Notes under the pieces: model-generated
Database searches by the model: none
What the model was told of the DNA's origin: nothing
The model's input: the letters and a program-made list of their open reading frames with translations, nothing else
Part shown: positions 9,784-19,579 of the stretch, piece by piece
How the letters are laid out: each line of letters opens with the position of its first letter
How positions within the stretch are numbered: position 1 is the stretch's first letter
Position numbers and translations under genes: made by a program
From: Nesterenkonia sp. Act20
GTDB taxonomy: Bacteria; Actinomycetota; Actinomycetes; Actinomycetales; Micrococcaceae
Assembly (NCBI RefSeq): GCF_019173455.1
Contig: NZ_JADPQH010000002.1
Location: 635,490 to 699,489, forward strand
Direction: 5' to 3'
Length of the DNA stretch: 64,000 bases

Positions 9784-10535
9784 GCACCTGCCTTCTGTGC
9801 ACGGGCCTCGCGGTCAGCCGCCATAGTGCGCAGCATGCGCGCCGGTGCGATCTCGTCGAGAGCCTTGCCGCGACGTGCTGCCACGGACTCGGGCTCTTCG
9901 AGCTGCTTGAGGGCATCGATGGTGCCGTGAACGATGTTGATGGCGTTCACCGAGCCCATGGACTTGGTCAGCACGTCGTGGATGCCTGCGCACTCGAGTA
10001 CGGCGCGGACAGGACCTCCAGCGATCACACCGGTACCCGGTGCTGCGGGACGAAGCAGGACGACGCCGGCAGCATCCTCACCCTTGACCAGGTGCGGGAT
10101 GGTGGAGCCGACGCGAGGGACGCGGAAGAAGCTCTTCTTGGCCTCTTCCACACCCTTGGCGATGGCCGCCGGGACTTCCTTGGCCTTGCCGTATCCGACG
10201 CCGACCAGACCATCGCCGTCTCCGACGATGACCAGGGCGGTGAAGCTGAAGCGACGACCACCCTTGACGACCTTGGAGACGCGGTTGATCGTCACGACGC
10301 GCTCGAGGAACTTGTCCTTCTCCTCTTCGCGACCGCCACGACCGCGACCGCGGCCGCCGCCTTCGCTGCGACCTCCACGACCACCGCGGTTGTCACCGCG
10401 GCCGCCGCGATCGCCGCGAGCTGAGTTGGTGTTCTCGCCGGCAGCCTGAGTCTGCGAGGCAGTCTCCGGTGCGGCGGTTTCTTTGGCCTCAGTCACAGAC
10501 GAGTCCTTCACGGGGTTGTTTGCGTTCTCACTCAC
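9780..10535 (-). CDS. rpsE: 30S ribosomal protein S5 with RGG-rich N-terminal extension
   Basis: S5 contributes to decoding fidelity and the mRNA entry helicase site. The conserved protein begins near residue 75 ([18 protein letters not shown]) and includes [13 protein letters not shown] and [12 protein letters not shown]. The first 70 or so residues are low-complexity: an acidic Ser/Thr/Glu start, then repeated Arg-Gly motifs such as [19 protein letters not shown]. The total of 251 residues compares with about 165-200 in most bacteria. The start is GTG at 10535, overlapping the rplR stop by four bases. Confidence 0.97.
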   Translation of the reverse strand: MSENANNPVKDSSVTEAKETAAPETASQTQAAGENTNSARGDRGGRGDNRGGRGGRSEGGGRGRGRGGREEEKDKFLERVVTINRVSKVVKGGRRFSFTALVIVGDGDGLVGVGYGKAKEVPAAIAKGVEEAKKSFFRVPRVGSTIPHLVKGEDAAGVVLLRPAAPGTGVIAGGPVRAVLECAGIHDVLTKSMGSVNAINIVHGTIDALKQLEEPESVAARRGKALDEIAPARMLRTMAADREARAQKAGA

Positions 10536-10903
10536 AGCTTCAGCCCACCTTCCCGGGCGCCGTCAGCGACGGCTGCCACGCGACCGTGGTACTTGTTGCC
10601 GCCGCGGTCGAAGACCACGGCGTCGATGCCAGCTGCTTTGGCGCGCTCGGCGACCATTTCGCCGACCTTCTTCGCCTTGGCGGTCTTGTCGCCGTCGAAG
10701 CTGCGCAGGTCCGCCTCCATAGTGGTGGCGGAGACCAGGGTCTTGCCCTCGAGGTCATTGACCACCTGGGCGACCATGTGACGAGCGGAGCGGTTGACCA
10801 CCAGGCGCGGACGCTCGGCGGAGCCGTTGAGCTTCTTGCGCAGGCGGAGGTGGCGGCGGCCGCGGGCAGCGGATTTGGATTTGCCCTTGATACCAATAGC
10901 CAT
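10532..10903 (-). CDS. rplR: 50S ribosomal protein L18
   Basis: A 5S rRNA-binding protein of 123 residues. [20 protein letters not shown] and the C-terminal [18 protein letters not shown] match the family. It starts with ATG at 10903, three bases after the rplF stop, in the usual rplF-rplR-rpsE order. Confidence 0.98.
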   Translation of the reverse strand: MAIGIKGKSKSAARGRRHLRLRKKLNGSAERPRLVVNRSARHMVAQVVNDLEGKTLVSATTMEADLRSFDGDKTAKAKKVGEMVAERAKAAGIDAVVFDRGGNKYHGRVAAVADGAREGGLKL

Positions 10904-10906
10904 GGT

Positions 10907-11443
10907 TTACTTACCTGCCTTTCCGGCCTTGCGGCGAATCTGCTCGCCCTCGTAACGCACGCCTTTGCCCTTATAGGGGTCAGGCTTGCGCAGCTTGCGG
11001 ATATTGGCGGCGACCTCGCCGACCTGCTGCTTGTCGATACCGATGACAGACAGCTTGGTGGCGCCATCGACCTGGAAGGTGATGCCCGCAGGGGCCTTCA
11101 CCGGAACCGGGTGCGAGTAGCCGAGTGCGAACTCCAGGTCATCGCCCTTCGGCAGCACACGGTAACCGGTGCCGACGATCTCGAGCTTCTTGGAGTAGCC
11201 CTCTGTGACACCGATGACCATGTTGTTGATCAGGGTGCGGGTGAGGCCGTGCAGCGAACGGGATTCGCGTTCGTCGTTGGGACGGGACACCGTGATGATG
11301 CCCTCGTCCTGGGTGACGGTGATGCCTTCGGCAAGAGTGCGGGAAAGTTCGCCCTTGGGCCCTTTGACAGAGACCTCGCGACCTTCCAGCTTAACCTCGA
11401 CGCCGGCAGGGAGGGTGATCGGAAGACGACCGATGCGTGACAT
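10907..11443 (-). CDS. rplF: 50S ribosomal protein L6
   Basis: L6 lies near the factor-binding site of the large subunit. The protein has 178 residues with the duplicated fold, beginning [17 protein letters not shown] and ending in the conserved [15 protein letters not shown] region with a basic tail. It starts with ATG, 20 bp after rpsH. Confidence 0.98.
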   Translation of the reverse strand: MSRIGRLPITLPAGVEVKLEGREVSVKGPKGELSRTLAEGITVTQDEGIITVSRPNDERESRSLHGLTRTLINNMVIGVTEGYSKKLEIVGTGYRVLPKGDDLEFALGYSHPVPVKAPAGITFQVDGATKLSVIGIDKQQVGEVAANIRKLRKPDPYKGKGVRYEGEQIRRKAGKAGK

Positions 11444-11463
11444 AGTGCTTCGACTCCTTCCGG

Positions 11464-11862
11464 TTACCAGACGTAGGCGAGGACTTCCCCACCGACGCCC
11501 TTCTTTGCTGCCTGCCGGTCGGTAAGGAGACCGGAGGATGTGGACAGGATCGCGATGCCCAGGCCGCCCAAGACGTGCGGGAGGTTGGTGGACTTCGCAT
11601 ACACCCGGAGACCGGGCTTGGAGATGCGGCGCAGGCCGGCGATCGAACGCTCACGGTTCGGGCCGAACTTGAGGTCGATGGCCAGGGTCTTTCCGACCTC
11701 GGCCTCCTCTTCACGCCATTCGGTGATGTAACCTTCCGCCTTCAGGATGTCGGCCACGCGCACCTTCAACTTCGAGCTGGGCATGGACACCTGATCGTGG
11801 AAAGCCGAGTTGGCATTGCGCAGACGTGTCAGCATGTCTGCGACTGGGTCAGTCATTGTCAT
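11464..11862 (-). CDS. rpsH: 30S ribosomal protein S8
   Basis: S8 is a primary 16S rRNA binder and represses the spc operon in E. coli. The protein has 132 residues, with [14 protein letters not shown] at the start and GGEVLAYVW at the C-terminus. The start is ATG at 11862; a second ATG two codons on is possible. It follows rplE after 111 bp, where most bacteria carry rpsN (S14); no S14 frame is present there. Confidence 0.98.
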   Translation of the reverse strand: MTMTDPVADMLTRLRNANSAFHDQVSMPSSKLKVRVADILKAEGYITEWREEEAEVGKTLAIDLKFGPNRERSIAGLRRISKPGLRVYAKSTNLPHVLGGLGIAILSTSSGLLTDRQAAKKGVGGEVLAYVW

Positions 11863-11973
11863 GAGGGGCTTCTGCCCTTCCTCGCCGTGGTTTCCAGTCT
11901 CCCGAGGAACTCGATGGTCCGGCTGCTGCCGAACCGACCGGAACCTTTGGTGAAGGGACCTGCGGCGTAGTGA

Positions 11974-12552
11974 TTATTGGTCGGTCTTGAAGGGGAAGCC
12001 CAGCGCCTTGAGCAGTGCGCGGCCTTCCTCATCAGTCTTGGCGGTGGTCACCACGGTGATGTCCATGCCGCGGGGGCGATCGATCTTGTCCTGGTCGATC
12101 TCGTGGAACACCGACTGCTCGGTCAAACCGAAGGTGTAGTTGCCGTTGCCGTCGAACTGCTTTCCGCTGAGTCCGCGGAAATCGCGGATACGGGGCAGCG
12201 CAAGGGTCACGAGGCGATCCACGAATTCCCACATGCGATCGCCGCGCAGCGTGGTGTGGGTACCGATCGGCATGCCTTCACGCAGCTTGAACTGCGCGAT
12301 GGACTTCCGTGCACGGGTCACCTTCGGCTTCTGACCGGTGATCTTGGTCAGATCCTCAACGGCGCCCTGGATGAGCTTGGAGTCGCGAGCTGCCTCGCCG
12401 ACGCCCATGTTGACCACGACCTTGACCAGGCCGGGGACCTCCATGACGTTGGAGTATCCGTACTCTTCCTGCAGTGTGGACCGGATCTCCTCGCGGTACT
12501 TGCTCTTCAGCCGCGGGGTGGTCTTCTCAGTCTGGCTCTGAACCTCAGTCAT
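11974..12552 (-). CDS. rplE: 50S ribosomal protein L5
   Basis: A 5S rRNA-binding protein of the central protuberance, 192 residues. [19 protein letters not shown] and [17 protein letters not shown] are diagnostic. ATG at 12552 overlaps the rplX stop by one base (TGATG). A GTG one codon upstream is the only alternative. Confidence 0.98.
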   Translation of the reverse strand: MTEVQSQTEKTTPRLKSKYREEIRSTLQEEYGYSNVMEVPGLVKVVVNMGVGEAARDSKLIQGAVEDLTKITGQKPKVTRARKSIAQFKLREGMPIGTHTTLRGDRMWEFVDRLVTLALPRIRDFRGLSGKQFDGNGNYTFGLTEQSVFHEIDQDKIDRPRGMDITVVTTAKTDEEGRALLKALGFPFKTDQ

Positions 12553-12887
12553 CACAGGTCCTTTCCGGAGGCCTTGGCGACGCGGATGCGCACAGTCTTG
12601 CTGACGCCATCACGCTCCACAGTCTCCTGCCGGTAGCCGACGCGAGTCGGCTTGCCGGACTCGGGGTCGACCACAGCGACGTTGGAGATGTGGATGGTGG
12701 CCTCAGACTCCACGATGCCGCCCTCGGTGCTGCCGAACTGGCCGGCACGGAGGTGGCGCTTCATGCGGTTGACGCCCTCGACGAGGACGCGTTCCTTGGC
12801 GGGCAGGACCTGCAGGACTTTGCCCTGCTTGCCCTTGTCCTTGCCGGTGAGGACCTGGACGAGGTCGTCTTTCTTGATCTTGGCCAT
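12552..12887 (-). CDS. rplX: 50S ribosomal protein L24
   Basis: An assembly-initiator protein of 111 residues with a KOW motif near the N-terminus ([20 protein letters not shown]) and the conserved [12 protein letters not shown]. It starts with ATG, three bases after the rplN stop, in the order rplN-rplX-rplE. Confidence 0.98.
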   Translation of the reverse strand: MAKIKKDDLVQVLTGKDKGKQGKVLQVLPAKERVLVEGVNRMKRHLRAGQFGSTEGGIVESEATIHISNVAVVDPESGKPTRVGYRQETVERDGVSKTVRIRVAKASGKDL

Positions 12888-12890
12888 GAG

Positions 12891-13262
12891 TCAGAGCACC
12901 TCCGGAGCGAGCGAGACGATCTTCATGAACTTCTTGTCGCGCAGTTCGCGACCCACCGGCCCGAAGATACGGGTACCGCGCGGCTCCGGAGTGTCACCCT
13001 TGAGGATGACGGCAGCGTTCTCATCGAAGCTGATGTAGGAGCCGTCGTTGCGACGGGTCTTCTTCTTTGAACGCACGACGACAGCCTTGATGACGTCGCC
13101 CTTCTTGACATTTCCGCCCGGAATTGCGTCCTTGACGGTGGCGACGAATGTGTCGCCGATACCTGCATAGCGGCGTCCGGATCCACCGAGGACACGGATG
13201 ACAAGGACTTCCTTGGCACCGGTGTTGTCGGCGATCTTGAGCCGCGATTCCTGTTGAATCAC
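12891..13262 (-). CDS. rplN: 50S ribosomal protein L14 (GTG start)
   Basis: L14 forms an intersubunit bridge. The conserved protein has 123 residues starting [18 protein letters not shown] placed the start at GTG 13262 because AGGAG lies 8 bases upstream and homologues begin here; the frame extends to 13310 but that part is not conserved. It is the first gene of the spc-type operon, behind a leader of about 290 bases and the promoter at 13561-13589. Confidence 0.97.
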   Translation of the reverse strand: MIQQESRLKIADNTGAKEVLVIRVLGGSGRRYAGIGDTFVATVKDAIPGGNVKKGDVIKAVVVRSKKKTRRNDGSYISFDENAAVILKGDTPEPRGTRIFGPVGRELRDKKFMKIVSLAPEVL

Positions 13263-13560
13263 TTGGTTTTCTCCTGTCGTCACACTGGTTCTCGCACTCG
13301 TGCCGATCATCTCGGCTGGCGAGCCTTGTGGAACTTCTAGCCTGAGTCGGACACCTGGAGCGACGGGTGTCGCCCCGGGCCTGTGGTCCGACTTACCTGA
13401 CAGTCCCCTGGCCGCTTACCCACACACTCTCCATCCCTTGAAGGACGGGCAGTTGAATGCATGGCCGAGGCGGCGTTTCCCGGGGCCCGGAGGCCCTTTC
13501 GGGGACGTGCGCTGTCCTCTGAGGTGGATAGCCTCATCTATAAGGGCGCACAGCCTCAAA
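13263..13560 (-). other. Long structured 5' leader of the rplN (spc) operon
   Basis: If transcription starts near 13554, this roughly 290-base stretch is untranslated leader. It contains AGTCGGAC/GTCCGACT as a perfect 8-bp repeat (about 13340-13395) enclosing GACACC/GGTGTC, and CTGTGCGC/GCGCAC near the 5' end. I see no open frame with a ribosome binding site. It may bind a ribosomal protein for autogenous control. Confidence 0.45.
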
Positions 13561-13589
13561 ATCATACACGAGATACGCCGAAGGCCCAA
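13561..13589 (-). promoter_or_regulatory. Promoter of the rplN operon, -35 inside a terminator hairpin
   Basis: On the minus strand TTGGGC (13584-13589) and TATGAT (13561-13566) are separated by exactly 17 bp, a strong housekeeping match. The -35 lies in the arm of the terminator 13580-13621 that ends the S10 operon, so stop and restart signals overlap. Confidence 0.65.
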
Positions 13590-13621
13590 CTCCGCACTGC
13601 CAGTGCGGAAGTCGGGCCTTC
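13580..13621 (-). terminator. Second terminator hairpin after rpsQ
   Basis: Imperfect inverted repeat with arms of about 18 bases (GAAGGCCC...CCGCAC and GTGCGG...GGGCCTTC) and a short loop. It lies about 70 bp beyond the rpsQ stop and ends transcripts of the S10 operon before the rplN promoter region. Confidence 0.7.
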
Positions 13622-13638
13622 AGTGGTGCAGCGTGCGA

Positions 13639-13683
13639 CCTCGGGTCCTGCGCTGGTTCAGCTGAACCGGCGAGGACCCGAGG
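13639..13683 (-). terminator. First terminator hairpin after rpsQ
   Basis: A long stem-loop with outer arms CCTCGGGTCCT/AGGACCCGAGG and inner arms GGTTC/GAACC around a four-base loop, starting 6 bp after the rpsQ stop. With 13580-13621 it makes a tandem pair. Confidence 0.7.
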
Positions 13684-13689
13684 GCCTGA

Positions 13690-13962
13690 TCACTCTGCCT
13701 TTTCGACGATCTCGGCGAGCCGCCAGCGCTTGGAGGCTGACAGCGGACGGGTCTCAGCGATGACTACGGTATCGCCGATCCCTGCCTGCTCGGTCTCATC
13801 GTGTGCCATGAATTTGGTGTGCCGCTTCATGATCTTGCCGTACAGGCCGTGCTTACGACGATCCTCGACCTCGACGACGATGGTCTTGGCCATCTTGTCG
13901 GAGACGACGACGCCGCGCAGGGTCTTACGGTCATTGCGGGTTTCTGCAGATGCTTCGCTCAT
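13690..13962 (-). CDS. rpsQ: 30S ribosomal protein S17
   Basis: A primary 16S rRNA-binding OB-fold protein of 90 residues. [25 protein letters not shown]-type sequence (here [19 protein letters not shown]) and [13 protein letters not shown] are typical. It is the last gene of the S10 operon, two bases after rpmC and before two terminator hairpins. Confidence 0.98.
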   Translation of the reverse strand: MSEASAETRNDRKTLRGVVVSDKMAKTIVVEVEDRRKHGLYGKIMKRHTKFMAHDETEQAGIGDTVVIAETRPLSASKRWRLAEIVEKAE

Positions 13963-13964
13963 GC

Positions 13965-14252
13965 TCAGTCCTCAGCCTTCTCTTCGTTCTGCTCATCGGC
14001 CGAATCAGAGGAGGCTGCGTCGGCATCGACATTCTCGCGAATGCCCAGCTCGCGCTCACGCAGCACCGTGTAGATACGGGCGATGTCGCGCTTGATGTCC
14101 CTCAACCGGCTGGAGTTCTCCAGCTGGCCTGTGGCGGACTGGAAGCGGAGGTTGAACAGCTCTTCCTTGGAAGAACGCAGCGCCTCTGCAAGCCCTGCGG
14201 AGTCCATCTCTGCGAGCTTCTCAACGGTCAGCTCATTGGTTCCAACTGCCAT
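13965..14252 (-). CDS. rpmC: 50S ribosomal protein L29 with acidic C-terminal tail
   Basis: L29 lies at the exit tunnel where SRP and trigger factor dock. The conserved two-helix core ([34 protein letters not shown]) occupies residues 1 to about 70. About 25 further residues form an acidic tail ending [11 protein letters not shown] chose ATG at 14252 because relatives begin MAVGT; GTG at 14258 overlaps the rplP stop and is an alternative adding two residues. Confidence 0.96.
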   Translation of the reverse strand: MAVGTNELTVEKLAEMDSAGLAEALRSSKEELFNLRFQSATGQLENSSRLRDIKRDIARIYTVLRERELGIRENVDADAASSDSADEQNEEKAED

Positions 14253-14254
14253 CG

Positions 14255-14671
14255 TCACTCACCACTCTCTCGGCTGATCACGCGTGCCTTCATGGGCAGC
14301 TTGTGGATTGCCAGCCGGAGCGCCTCTTTGGCGACTTCCTCGCTGACACCGGACAGCTCGAACATGATGCGTCCGGGCTTGACGTTGGCGATCCACCACT
14401 CCGGGGAACCCTTACCGGAGCCCATGCGGACCTCGGCAGGCTTCTTCGTCAGTGGCTGGTCGGGATAGATGTTGATCCAGACCTTGCCGCCGCGCTTGAT
14501 GTGGCGGGTCATGGCGATACGCGCAGCTTCAATCTGGCGGTTCGTCACGTAGGCCGGATCAAGGGCCTGGATGCCGTACTCGCCGAAGGCGAGCTCGGTT
14601 CCGCCCTTTGCCTGCCCGCGGCGCTTAGGCCGGTGGGGCTTGCGGTACTTGACTCGACGTGGCATCAACAT
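14255..14671 (-). CDS. rplP: 50S ribosomal protein L16
   Basis: L16 helps form the A-site side of the peptidyl transferase centre. It has 138 residues, with [19 protein letters not shown] at the start and [18 protein letters not shown] in the middle, followed by [13 protein letters not shown]. The ATG overlaps the rpsC stop by one base. Confidence 0.98.
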   Translation of the reverse strand: MLMPRRVKYRKPHRPKRRGQAKGGTELAFGEYGIQALDPAYVTNRQIEAARIAMTRHIKRGGKVWINIYPDQPLTKKPAEVRMGSGKGSPEWWIANVKPGRIMFELSGVSEEVAKEALRLAIHKLPMKARVISRESGE

Positions 14672-15495
14672 CAGTTCTGCCCTCCTTCAGCGCCGGAGCC
14701 TGCTTCGGCGGGTGCCTGGGCACCGGCTTCGCGTCCACGGCCGGGACCGCGACGACGACGCTCTTCGCCACCACGGGCTCCGCCTGCTCCTCCGCGTCCG
14801 CCGCGAGCTCCACCGCGACCGGAAGGCTGTGCAGCCTGCTGCGCGGCGAGTTCCTTGGCGGTGAGATCGCCCTTGTAGACCCAGACCTTCACGCCGATGC
14901 GACCGAAGGTGGTCTTCGCTTCGTGCTTGCCGAAGTCGATGTTCGCGCGCAGCGTGTGCAGCGGAACTCGTCCCTCGCGGTAGAACTCGGAGCGGGACAT
15001 CTCGGCGCCGCCGAGACGACCGGCGCACTGGATACGGATACCCTTGGCGCCGGAACGCATGGCCGAGGTGATGGCCTTCTTCATCGCGCGGCGGAACGCC
15101 ACACGTGCTGCGAGCTGCTCAGCGACACCCTGGGCGACCAGCTGTGCATCGGTCTCGGGGCTCTTGACCTCGAGGATGTTCAGCTGGATCTGCTTGGCGG
15201 TGAGCTTCTCCAGTTCGCTGCGGATGCGGTCTGCCTCGGCGCCGCGGCGACCGATGACGATGCCTGGGCGCGCAGTGTGGATATCCACACGGACACGATC
15301 GCGAGTGCGCTCAATCTCAACCTTCGAGATGCCGGCGCGCTCCACGGTCTTGGCCAACAGCTCACGGATTTGGACGTCTTCTTTCACGAAGTCCTTGTAA
15401 CGCTGACCGGCCTTCGTGGAGTCGGCGTACCAGTGTGAGATGTGGTCGGTCGTGATGCCCAGACGGAAACCATTGGGGTTAATCTTCTGTCCCAC
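14671..15495 (-). CDS. rpsC: 30S ribosomal protein S3 with RGG-rich C-terminal tail
   Basis: S3 lines the mRNA entry channel. The N-terminal part begins [14 protein letters not shown], the KH domain has [15 protein letters not shown], and the C-terminal domain carries [17 protein letters not shown]. After about residue 222 a low-complexity tail is rich in Arg-Gly repeats and then Ala, Gly and Glu. The total of 274 residues compares with about 230 in E. coli. The start is GTG at 15495, overlapping the rplV stop. Confidence 0.97.
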   Translation of the reverse strand: MGQKINPNGFRLGITTDHISHWYADSTKAGQRYKDFVKEDVQIRELLAKTVERAGISKVEIERTRDRVRVDIHTARPGIVIGRRGAEADRIRSELEKLTAKQIQLNILEVKSPETDAQLVAQGVAEQLAARVAFRRAMKKAITSAMRSGAKGIRIQCAGRLGGAEMSRSEFYREGRVPLHTLRANIDFGKHEAKTTFGRIGVKVWVYKGDLTAKELAAQQAAQPSGRGGARGGRGGAGGARGGEERRRRGPGRGREAGAQAPAEAGSGAEGGQN

Positions 15496-15860
15496 TACTG
15501 ATCCCCACCTTTCTCTTCGGCGCCGACCACGATGGTGACGTGGCTGGTGCGCTTGTTGATGCGGAACGCCCGGCCCTGCGCACGGGGGCGGAACCGCTTC
15601 ATGGTCGGACCTTCGTCGACGCGTGCCTCGGTGATGAAGAAGGCGTCTTCGTTGAAGGCGACTCCTTCCTTGTCTGCATGCTGGCGAGCATTCGCCAGAG
15701 CAGAGGCGACCACCTTGTACACCGGCTCTGTAGCGCCCTGAGGGGCGAACTTCAGAATGGCCAGTGCTTCGTTGGCCTGCTTGCCGCGGACAAGGTCGAC
15801 GACGCGCCGGGCCTTCATAGGCGTCACACGCAGGTAGCGCGCAATTGCCTTGGCTTCCAT
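15495..15860 (-). CDS. rplV: 50S ribosomal protein L22
   Basis: L22 extends a hairpin into the exit tunnel. The protein has 121 residues from ATG 15860, beginning [19 protein letters not shown] and containing the hairpin region [20 protein letters not shown]. This start has GAAGG 7 bases upstream and matches homologues. A GTG at 15902, itself preceded by GAGGAG, would add 14 residues and cannot be excluded. Confidence 0.96.
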   Translation of the reverse strand: MEAKAIARYLRVTPMKARRVVDLVRGKQANEALAILKFAPQGATEPVYKVVASALANARQHADKEGVAFNEDAFFITEARVDEGPTMKRFRPRAQGRAFRINKRTSHVTIVVGAEEKGGDQ

Positions 15861-15928
15861 TGCTTTCCTTCTCTCGTCTTGTGACACGTTGGTCAAGCTC
15901 ACTTCTCGCTCCTCAGATGAGGAAGCGA

Positions 15929-16210
15929 TCAGCGGCGCTTGCCCTTCTTGTCGTCCTTCACATGGCCGCGGAATGTACGCGTCGGAGCGAACTCGCCGAG
16001 CTTGTGCCCGACCATCGACTCAGTGATGAACACGGGGATGTGCTTACGTCCGTCATGGACGGCCACAGTGTGGCCGAGCATGTCGGGGATGATCATGGAA
16101 CGGCGGGACCATGTCTTGATGACATTCTTGGTGCCCTTTTCGTTCTCAGCGACGACCTTGAGGTACAGGTGCTGATCAACGAAGGGGCCCTTCTTCAAGC
16201 TGCGTGGCAT
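15929..16210 (-). CDS. rpsS: 30S ribosomal protein S19
   Basis: A small-subunit head protein of 93 residues starting [19 protein letters not shown], with the conserved [20 protein letters not shown] and [15 protein letters not shown]. It starts with ATG, 12 bp after rplB, in standard S10-operon position. Confidence 0.98.
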   Translation of the reverse strand: MPRSLKKGPFVDQHLYLKVVAENEKGTKNVIKTWSRRSMIIPDMLGHTVAVHDGRKHIPVFITESMVGHKLGEFAPTRTFRGHVKDDKKGKRR

Positions 16211-16222
16211 GTCTCCAGGCTC

Positions 16223-17059
<837 letters not shown>

Positions 17060-17096
17060 ATTCTTCTTCCTCGATCAAGTGGTTCCGATCAGCCGA

Positions 17097-17405
17097 TCAG
17101 GCTGCGGATCCTCCGAAGATGTCAATGTTGTAGCCCTCTTTGAGGGTGATGATGGCGCGCTTGGTACCAGTGCGCGAGCCCCATCCGAACTTGGTGCGCT
17201 TGCGCTTGCCAGCTCGGTTGATGGTGTTGACCGAGTTCACACGCACGGAGAAGATCTTCTCCACGGCGTACTTGATCTCGGACTTCGTGGCTCGGGGGTC
17301 CACCAGGAAGGTGAACTTGCCCTCGTCGATCAGCCCGTAGGACTTCTCCGACACGACGGGTGCGATGATGACGTCGCGCGGGTCCTTGCTTGTCAGGACG
17401 CTCAC
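17097..17405 (-). CDS. rplW: 50S ribosomal protein L23
   Basis: L23 forms the trigger factor and SRP docking site at the exit tunnel. It has 102 residues, with [20 protein letters not shown] and [14 protein letters not shown]. The start is GTG at 17405, overlapping the rplD stop by four bases (GTGA), so it is coupled to rplD. Confidence 0.98.
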   Translation of the reverse strand: MSVLTSKDPRDVIIAPVVSEKSYGLIDEGKFTFLVDPRATKSEIKYAVEKIFSVRVNSVNTINRAGKRKRTKFGWGSRTGTKRAIITLKEGYNIDIFGGSAA

Positions 17406-18016
17406 TTGGTCTCCTCCTTCGCAGTGCCCTGTGCCAGGAAGGCGTCATAGCCGGCCTGGGTGAACACGATGTCATCGGAGACGATGACGTCGTAGGTGTT
17501 CAGCTGGTCGGCATACAGGGTGTGGACGTGGGGCAGGTTGCGGGTCGACAGTGCGGCGATGTCATCGCTGCGGTCGATCACGACGAGCCAGTTGCGGTTC
17601 GCGCCGCCGAGGCCTGCCAGTGCGGCCTTGGCCGCCTTGGTGGAGGCCGTGTCGACGACCAGCGAATCCACCACGTGGATACGGTCGTTGCGCGCCCGGT
17701 CGGAGAGGGCTCCGCGAAGAGCGGCTGCCTTCATCTTTTTGGGCGTGCGCTGGGCGTAGTCACGCGGGGTGGGGCCATGGACGATGCCACCGCCGATCAT
17801 GTGCGGTCCGCGCATGGAGCCCTGACGGGCACGGCCGGTGCCCTTCTGGCGGAACGGCTTGGCGCCGGTGCCGGAGACCTCAGAGCGAGTCTTGGTCTTG
17901 TGGGTGCCCTGGCGAGCAGCAGCCCGCTGCGCGACGACCACCTGGTGGATCAGCGCGACGTTGGTCTTGGCGTCGAATACCTCTGCGGGGAAGTCGACAG
18001 AAACCTTGTTGGCCAT
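17402..18016 (-). CDS. rplD: 50S ribosomal protein L4
   Basis: L4 lines the exit tunnel and, in E. coli, represses the S10 operon. It has 204 residues beginning [17 protein letters not shown], with the tunnel-loop region [20 protein letters not shown] chose ATG 18016, for which GGGAG lies about 10 bases upstream; ATG at 18025 would leave only one base between that motif and the start. Confidence 0.97.
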   Translation of the reverse strand: MANKVSVDFPAEVFDAKTNVALIHQVVVAQRAAARQGTHKTKTRSEVSGTGAKPFRQKGTGRARQGSMRGPHMIGGGIVHGPTPRDYAQRTPKKMKAAALRGALSDRARNDRIHVVDSLVVDTASTKAAKAALAGLGGANRNWLVVIDRSDDIAALSTRNLPHVHTLYADQLNTYDVIVSDDIVFTQAGYDAFLAQGTAKEETK

Positions 18017-18021
18017 GTGGA

Positions 18022-18684
18022 TCATGCTCCCTTCACTGCGGTGCGGACCAGGACGACCTGGCCACGAGCACCCGGAAGGGCGCCCTTGATGAGCAGCAGG
18101 TTCTTCTCGGCGTCCACTGCGTGAACGGTCAGGTTATGGGTCGTCTGACGGACTCCGCCCATGCGACCGGCCATGCGCAGACCCTTGAAGACGCGACCCG
18201 GGGTCGAGGCGCCGCCGATGGAGCCGGGCTTGCGGTGGTTCTTGTGCGAACCATGCGAAGCGCCGACACCGGCGAAGCCGTGGCGCTTCATGACGCCTGC
18301 GAAGCCCTTGCCCTTGGTCTTGCCGATGACGTCGACCTTCTGGCCGGTCTCGAAAGACTCGACGGTCAGGTCCTGTCCGAGCTCGTAGGAGCCGGAGTCA
18401 CCGGTGCGGATCTCGACGACGTGGCGACGCGGGGTCACACCGGCCTTCTCGAAGTGGCCGGCCAGCGGCTTGGTCACCTTGCGCGGATCGATGCGGCCGA
18501 AGCCGATCTGGACGGAGTTGTAGCCGTCGCTCTCTGCGGTGCGGATCTGGGTCACGACATTGGAGTCGGCTTGGACGACAGTGACTGGGATGAGGTTGTT
18601 GTTCTCGTCCCAGACCTGGGTCATGCCGAGCTTCGTGCCCAGCAGTCCCTTGACGTTCAGTTCAACGCGGGAAATATTGGTCAT
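18022..18684 (-). CDS. rplC: 50S ribosomal protein L3
   Basis: L3 starts large-subunit assembly and reaches toward the peptidyl transferase centre. It has 220 residues, with [19 protein letters not shown] at the N-terminus and [16 protein letters not shown] and SGRVFKG-like [16 protein letters not shown] in the central extension. It starts with ATG 23 bp after rpsJ. Confidence 0.98.
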   Translation of the reverse strand: MTNISRVELNVKGLLGTKLGMTQVWDENNNLIPVTVVQADSNVVTQIRTAESDGYNSVQIGFGRIDPRKVTKPLAGHFEKAGVTPRRHVVEIRTGDSGSYELGQDLTVESFETGQKVDVIGKTKGKGFAGVMKRHGFAGVGASHGSHKNHRKPGSIGGASTPGRVFKGLRMAGRMGGVRQTTHNLTVHAVDAEKNLLLIKGALPGARGQVVLVRTAVKGA

Positions 18685-18707
18685 AGTTTTCTCAGCACCT
18701 CCCTGCT

Positions 18708-19016
18708 CTAAAGCTTGATCTCGATGTTGACGTCTGCAGGCAGGTCGAGTCGCATCAGGGAATCGACAGCCTTGGGCGTCGGGTCCACGATGTCGATGAG
18801 GCGCTTATGGGTGCGCATCTCGAAGTGCTCGCGAGAGTCCTTGTATTTATGGGGAGAGCGAATCACGGCGTACACGTTCTTCTCGGTGGGCAGCGGCACT
18901 GGGCCGACAACCGTTGCACCAGCACGTGTGACCGTGTCGACGATCTTCCGGGCCGAGGTGTCGATGACTTCGTGGTCATACGACTTCAGCCGGATGCGGA
19001 TTTTTTGTCCCGCCAT
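18708..19016 (-). CDS. rpsJ: 30S ribosomal protein S10 / NusE
   Basis: S10 is a head protein and also the NusE partner of NusB and NusG in antitermination. It has 102 residues, [19 protein letters not shown] to [10 protein letters not shown]. The start is ATG 19016, with AGAGG 8 bases upstream; the frame runs on to 19160 without homology. It opens the S10 operon, preceded by a long gap containing its leader. Confidence 0.98.
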   Translation of the reverse strand: MAGQKIRIRLKSYDHEVIDTSARKIVDTVTRAGATVVGPVPLPTEKNVYAVIRSPHKYKDSREHFEMRTHKRLIDIVDPTPKAVDSLMRLDLPADVNIEIKL

Positions 19017-19474
19017 GCGTTGAGCCTCTTTCTGGTGTTCTGACATTCGTCTCTCGTCGCAGCCCACGACTGCGTGGAGCCGAGGGCTCCCAGAAAGGCA
19101 ACGCGCACACCCGTTGGGGTTGTGGGCGGATCTGACCTTCTGCAGTTGTGGGCTGCGCACCCGGGCTTCGAGGACTCCATCTTGCGAGTCCGACGTCGCT
19201 TGTCAGGTGCACGTTCCGGGCGACACGAATCCGTCCTGATCGGGTGCTGTGTCTCCACAGACCCCGACGGGTTCCTCGTGCTGCCGGATGTCCGACCCCC
19301 GCGGTCGGGCGTGTCGCTTAGATGAGCAGTTTCTCTGCGCACAGCGAGACACACCGCGAGGTGCCGGTCTTGAAGTTATAGCTGTTCGCCCACTCCGTGT
19401 GCCGTCAAGGCACACGGCGGCTGAGAGCCCGTGAGCAACCTGTCTATTCTCACACAGATCCCCAGTCACCACAA
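19017..19474 (-). other. Long leader/promoter region of the S10 operon
   Basis: No gene is visible in this gap. On the minus strand it contains a candidate -35 TTGACG within the perfect 9-bp inverted repeat CCGTGTGCC/GGCACACGG (19395-19417), and a TATAAC about 22 bp further on. A second possible start is GTGACT-17 bp-TAGACA near 19437-19465. Downstream is CCGACC/GGTCGG near 19290 and other repeats. Depending on the promoter used, the rpsJ mRNA would have a 350-420-base leader, long enough for L4-type attenuation. Confidence 0.45.
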
Positions 19475-19512
19475 ACAGAATCCCCGGTGACCGTGGTCAC
19501 CGGGGATTCTGT
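19475..19512 (-). terminator. Terminator after tuf
   Basis: A perfect 18-bp inverted repeat (core GAATCCCCGGTGACC) with a minimal loop, about 70 bp after the tuf stop. On the minus strand it is followed by TTTGTGG. It separates tuf from the S10 operon. Confidence 0.85.
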
Positions 19513-19579
19513 GTGCTCGGGTGAATCAGCAGCCAGGCTGCCGACTCAGGGGCCGAGGATCAAGCCAAGATCGTGAGTC

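Noticed and set aside
11863-11973. Possible hidden S14 (rpsN) gene between rplE and rpsH
   Set aside because: The 111-bp gap is too short for even the 61-residue zinc form, and no CxxC pattern is readable in it.
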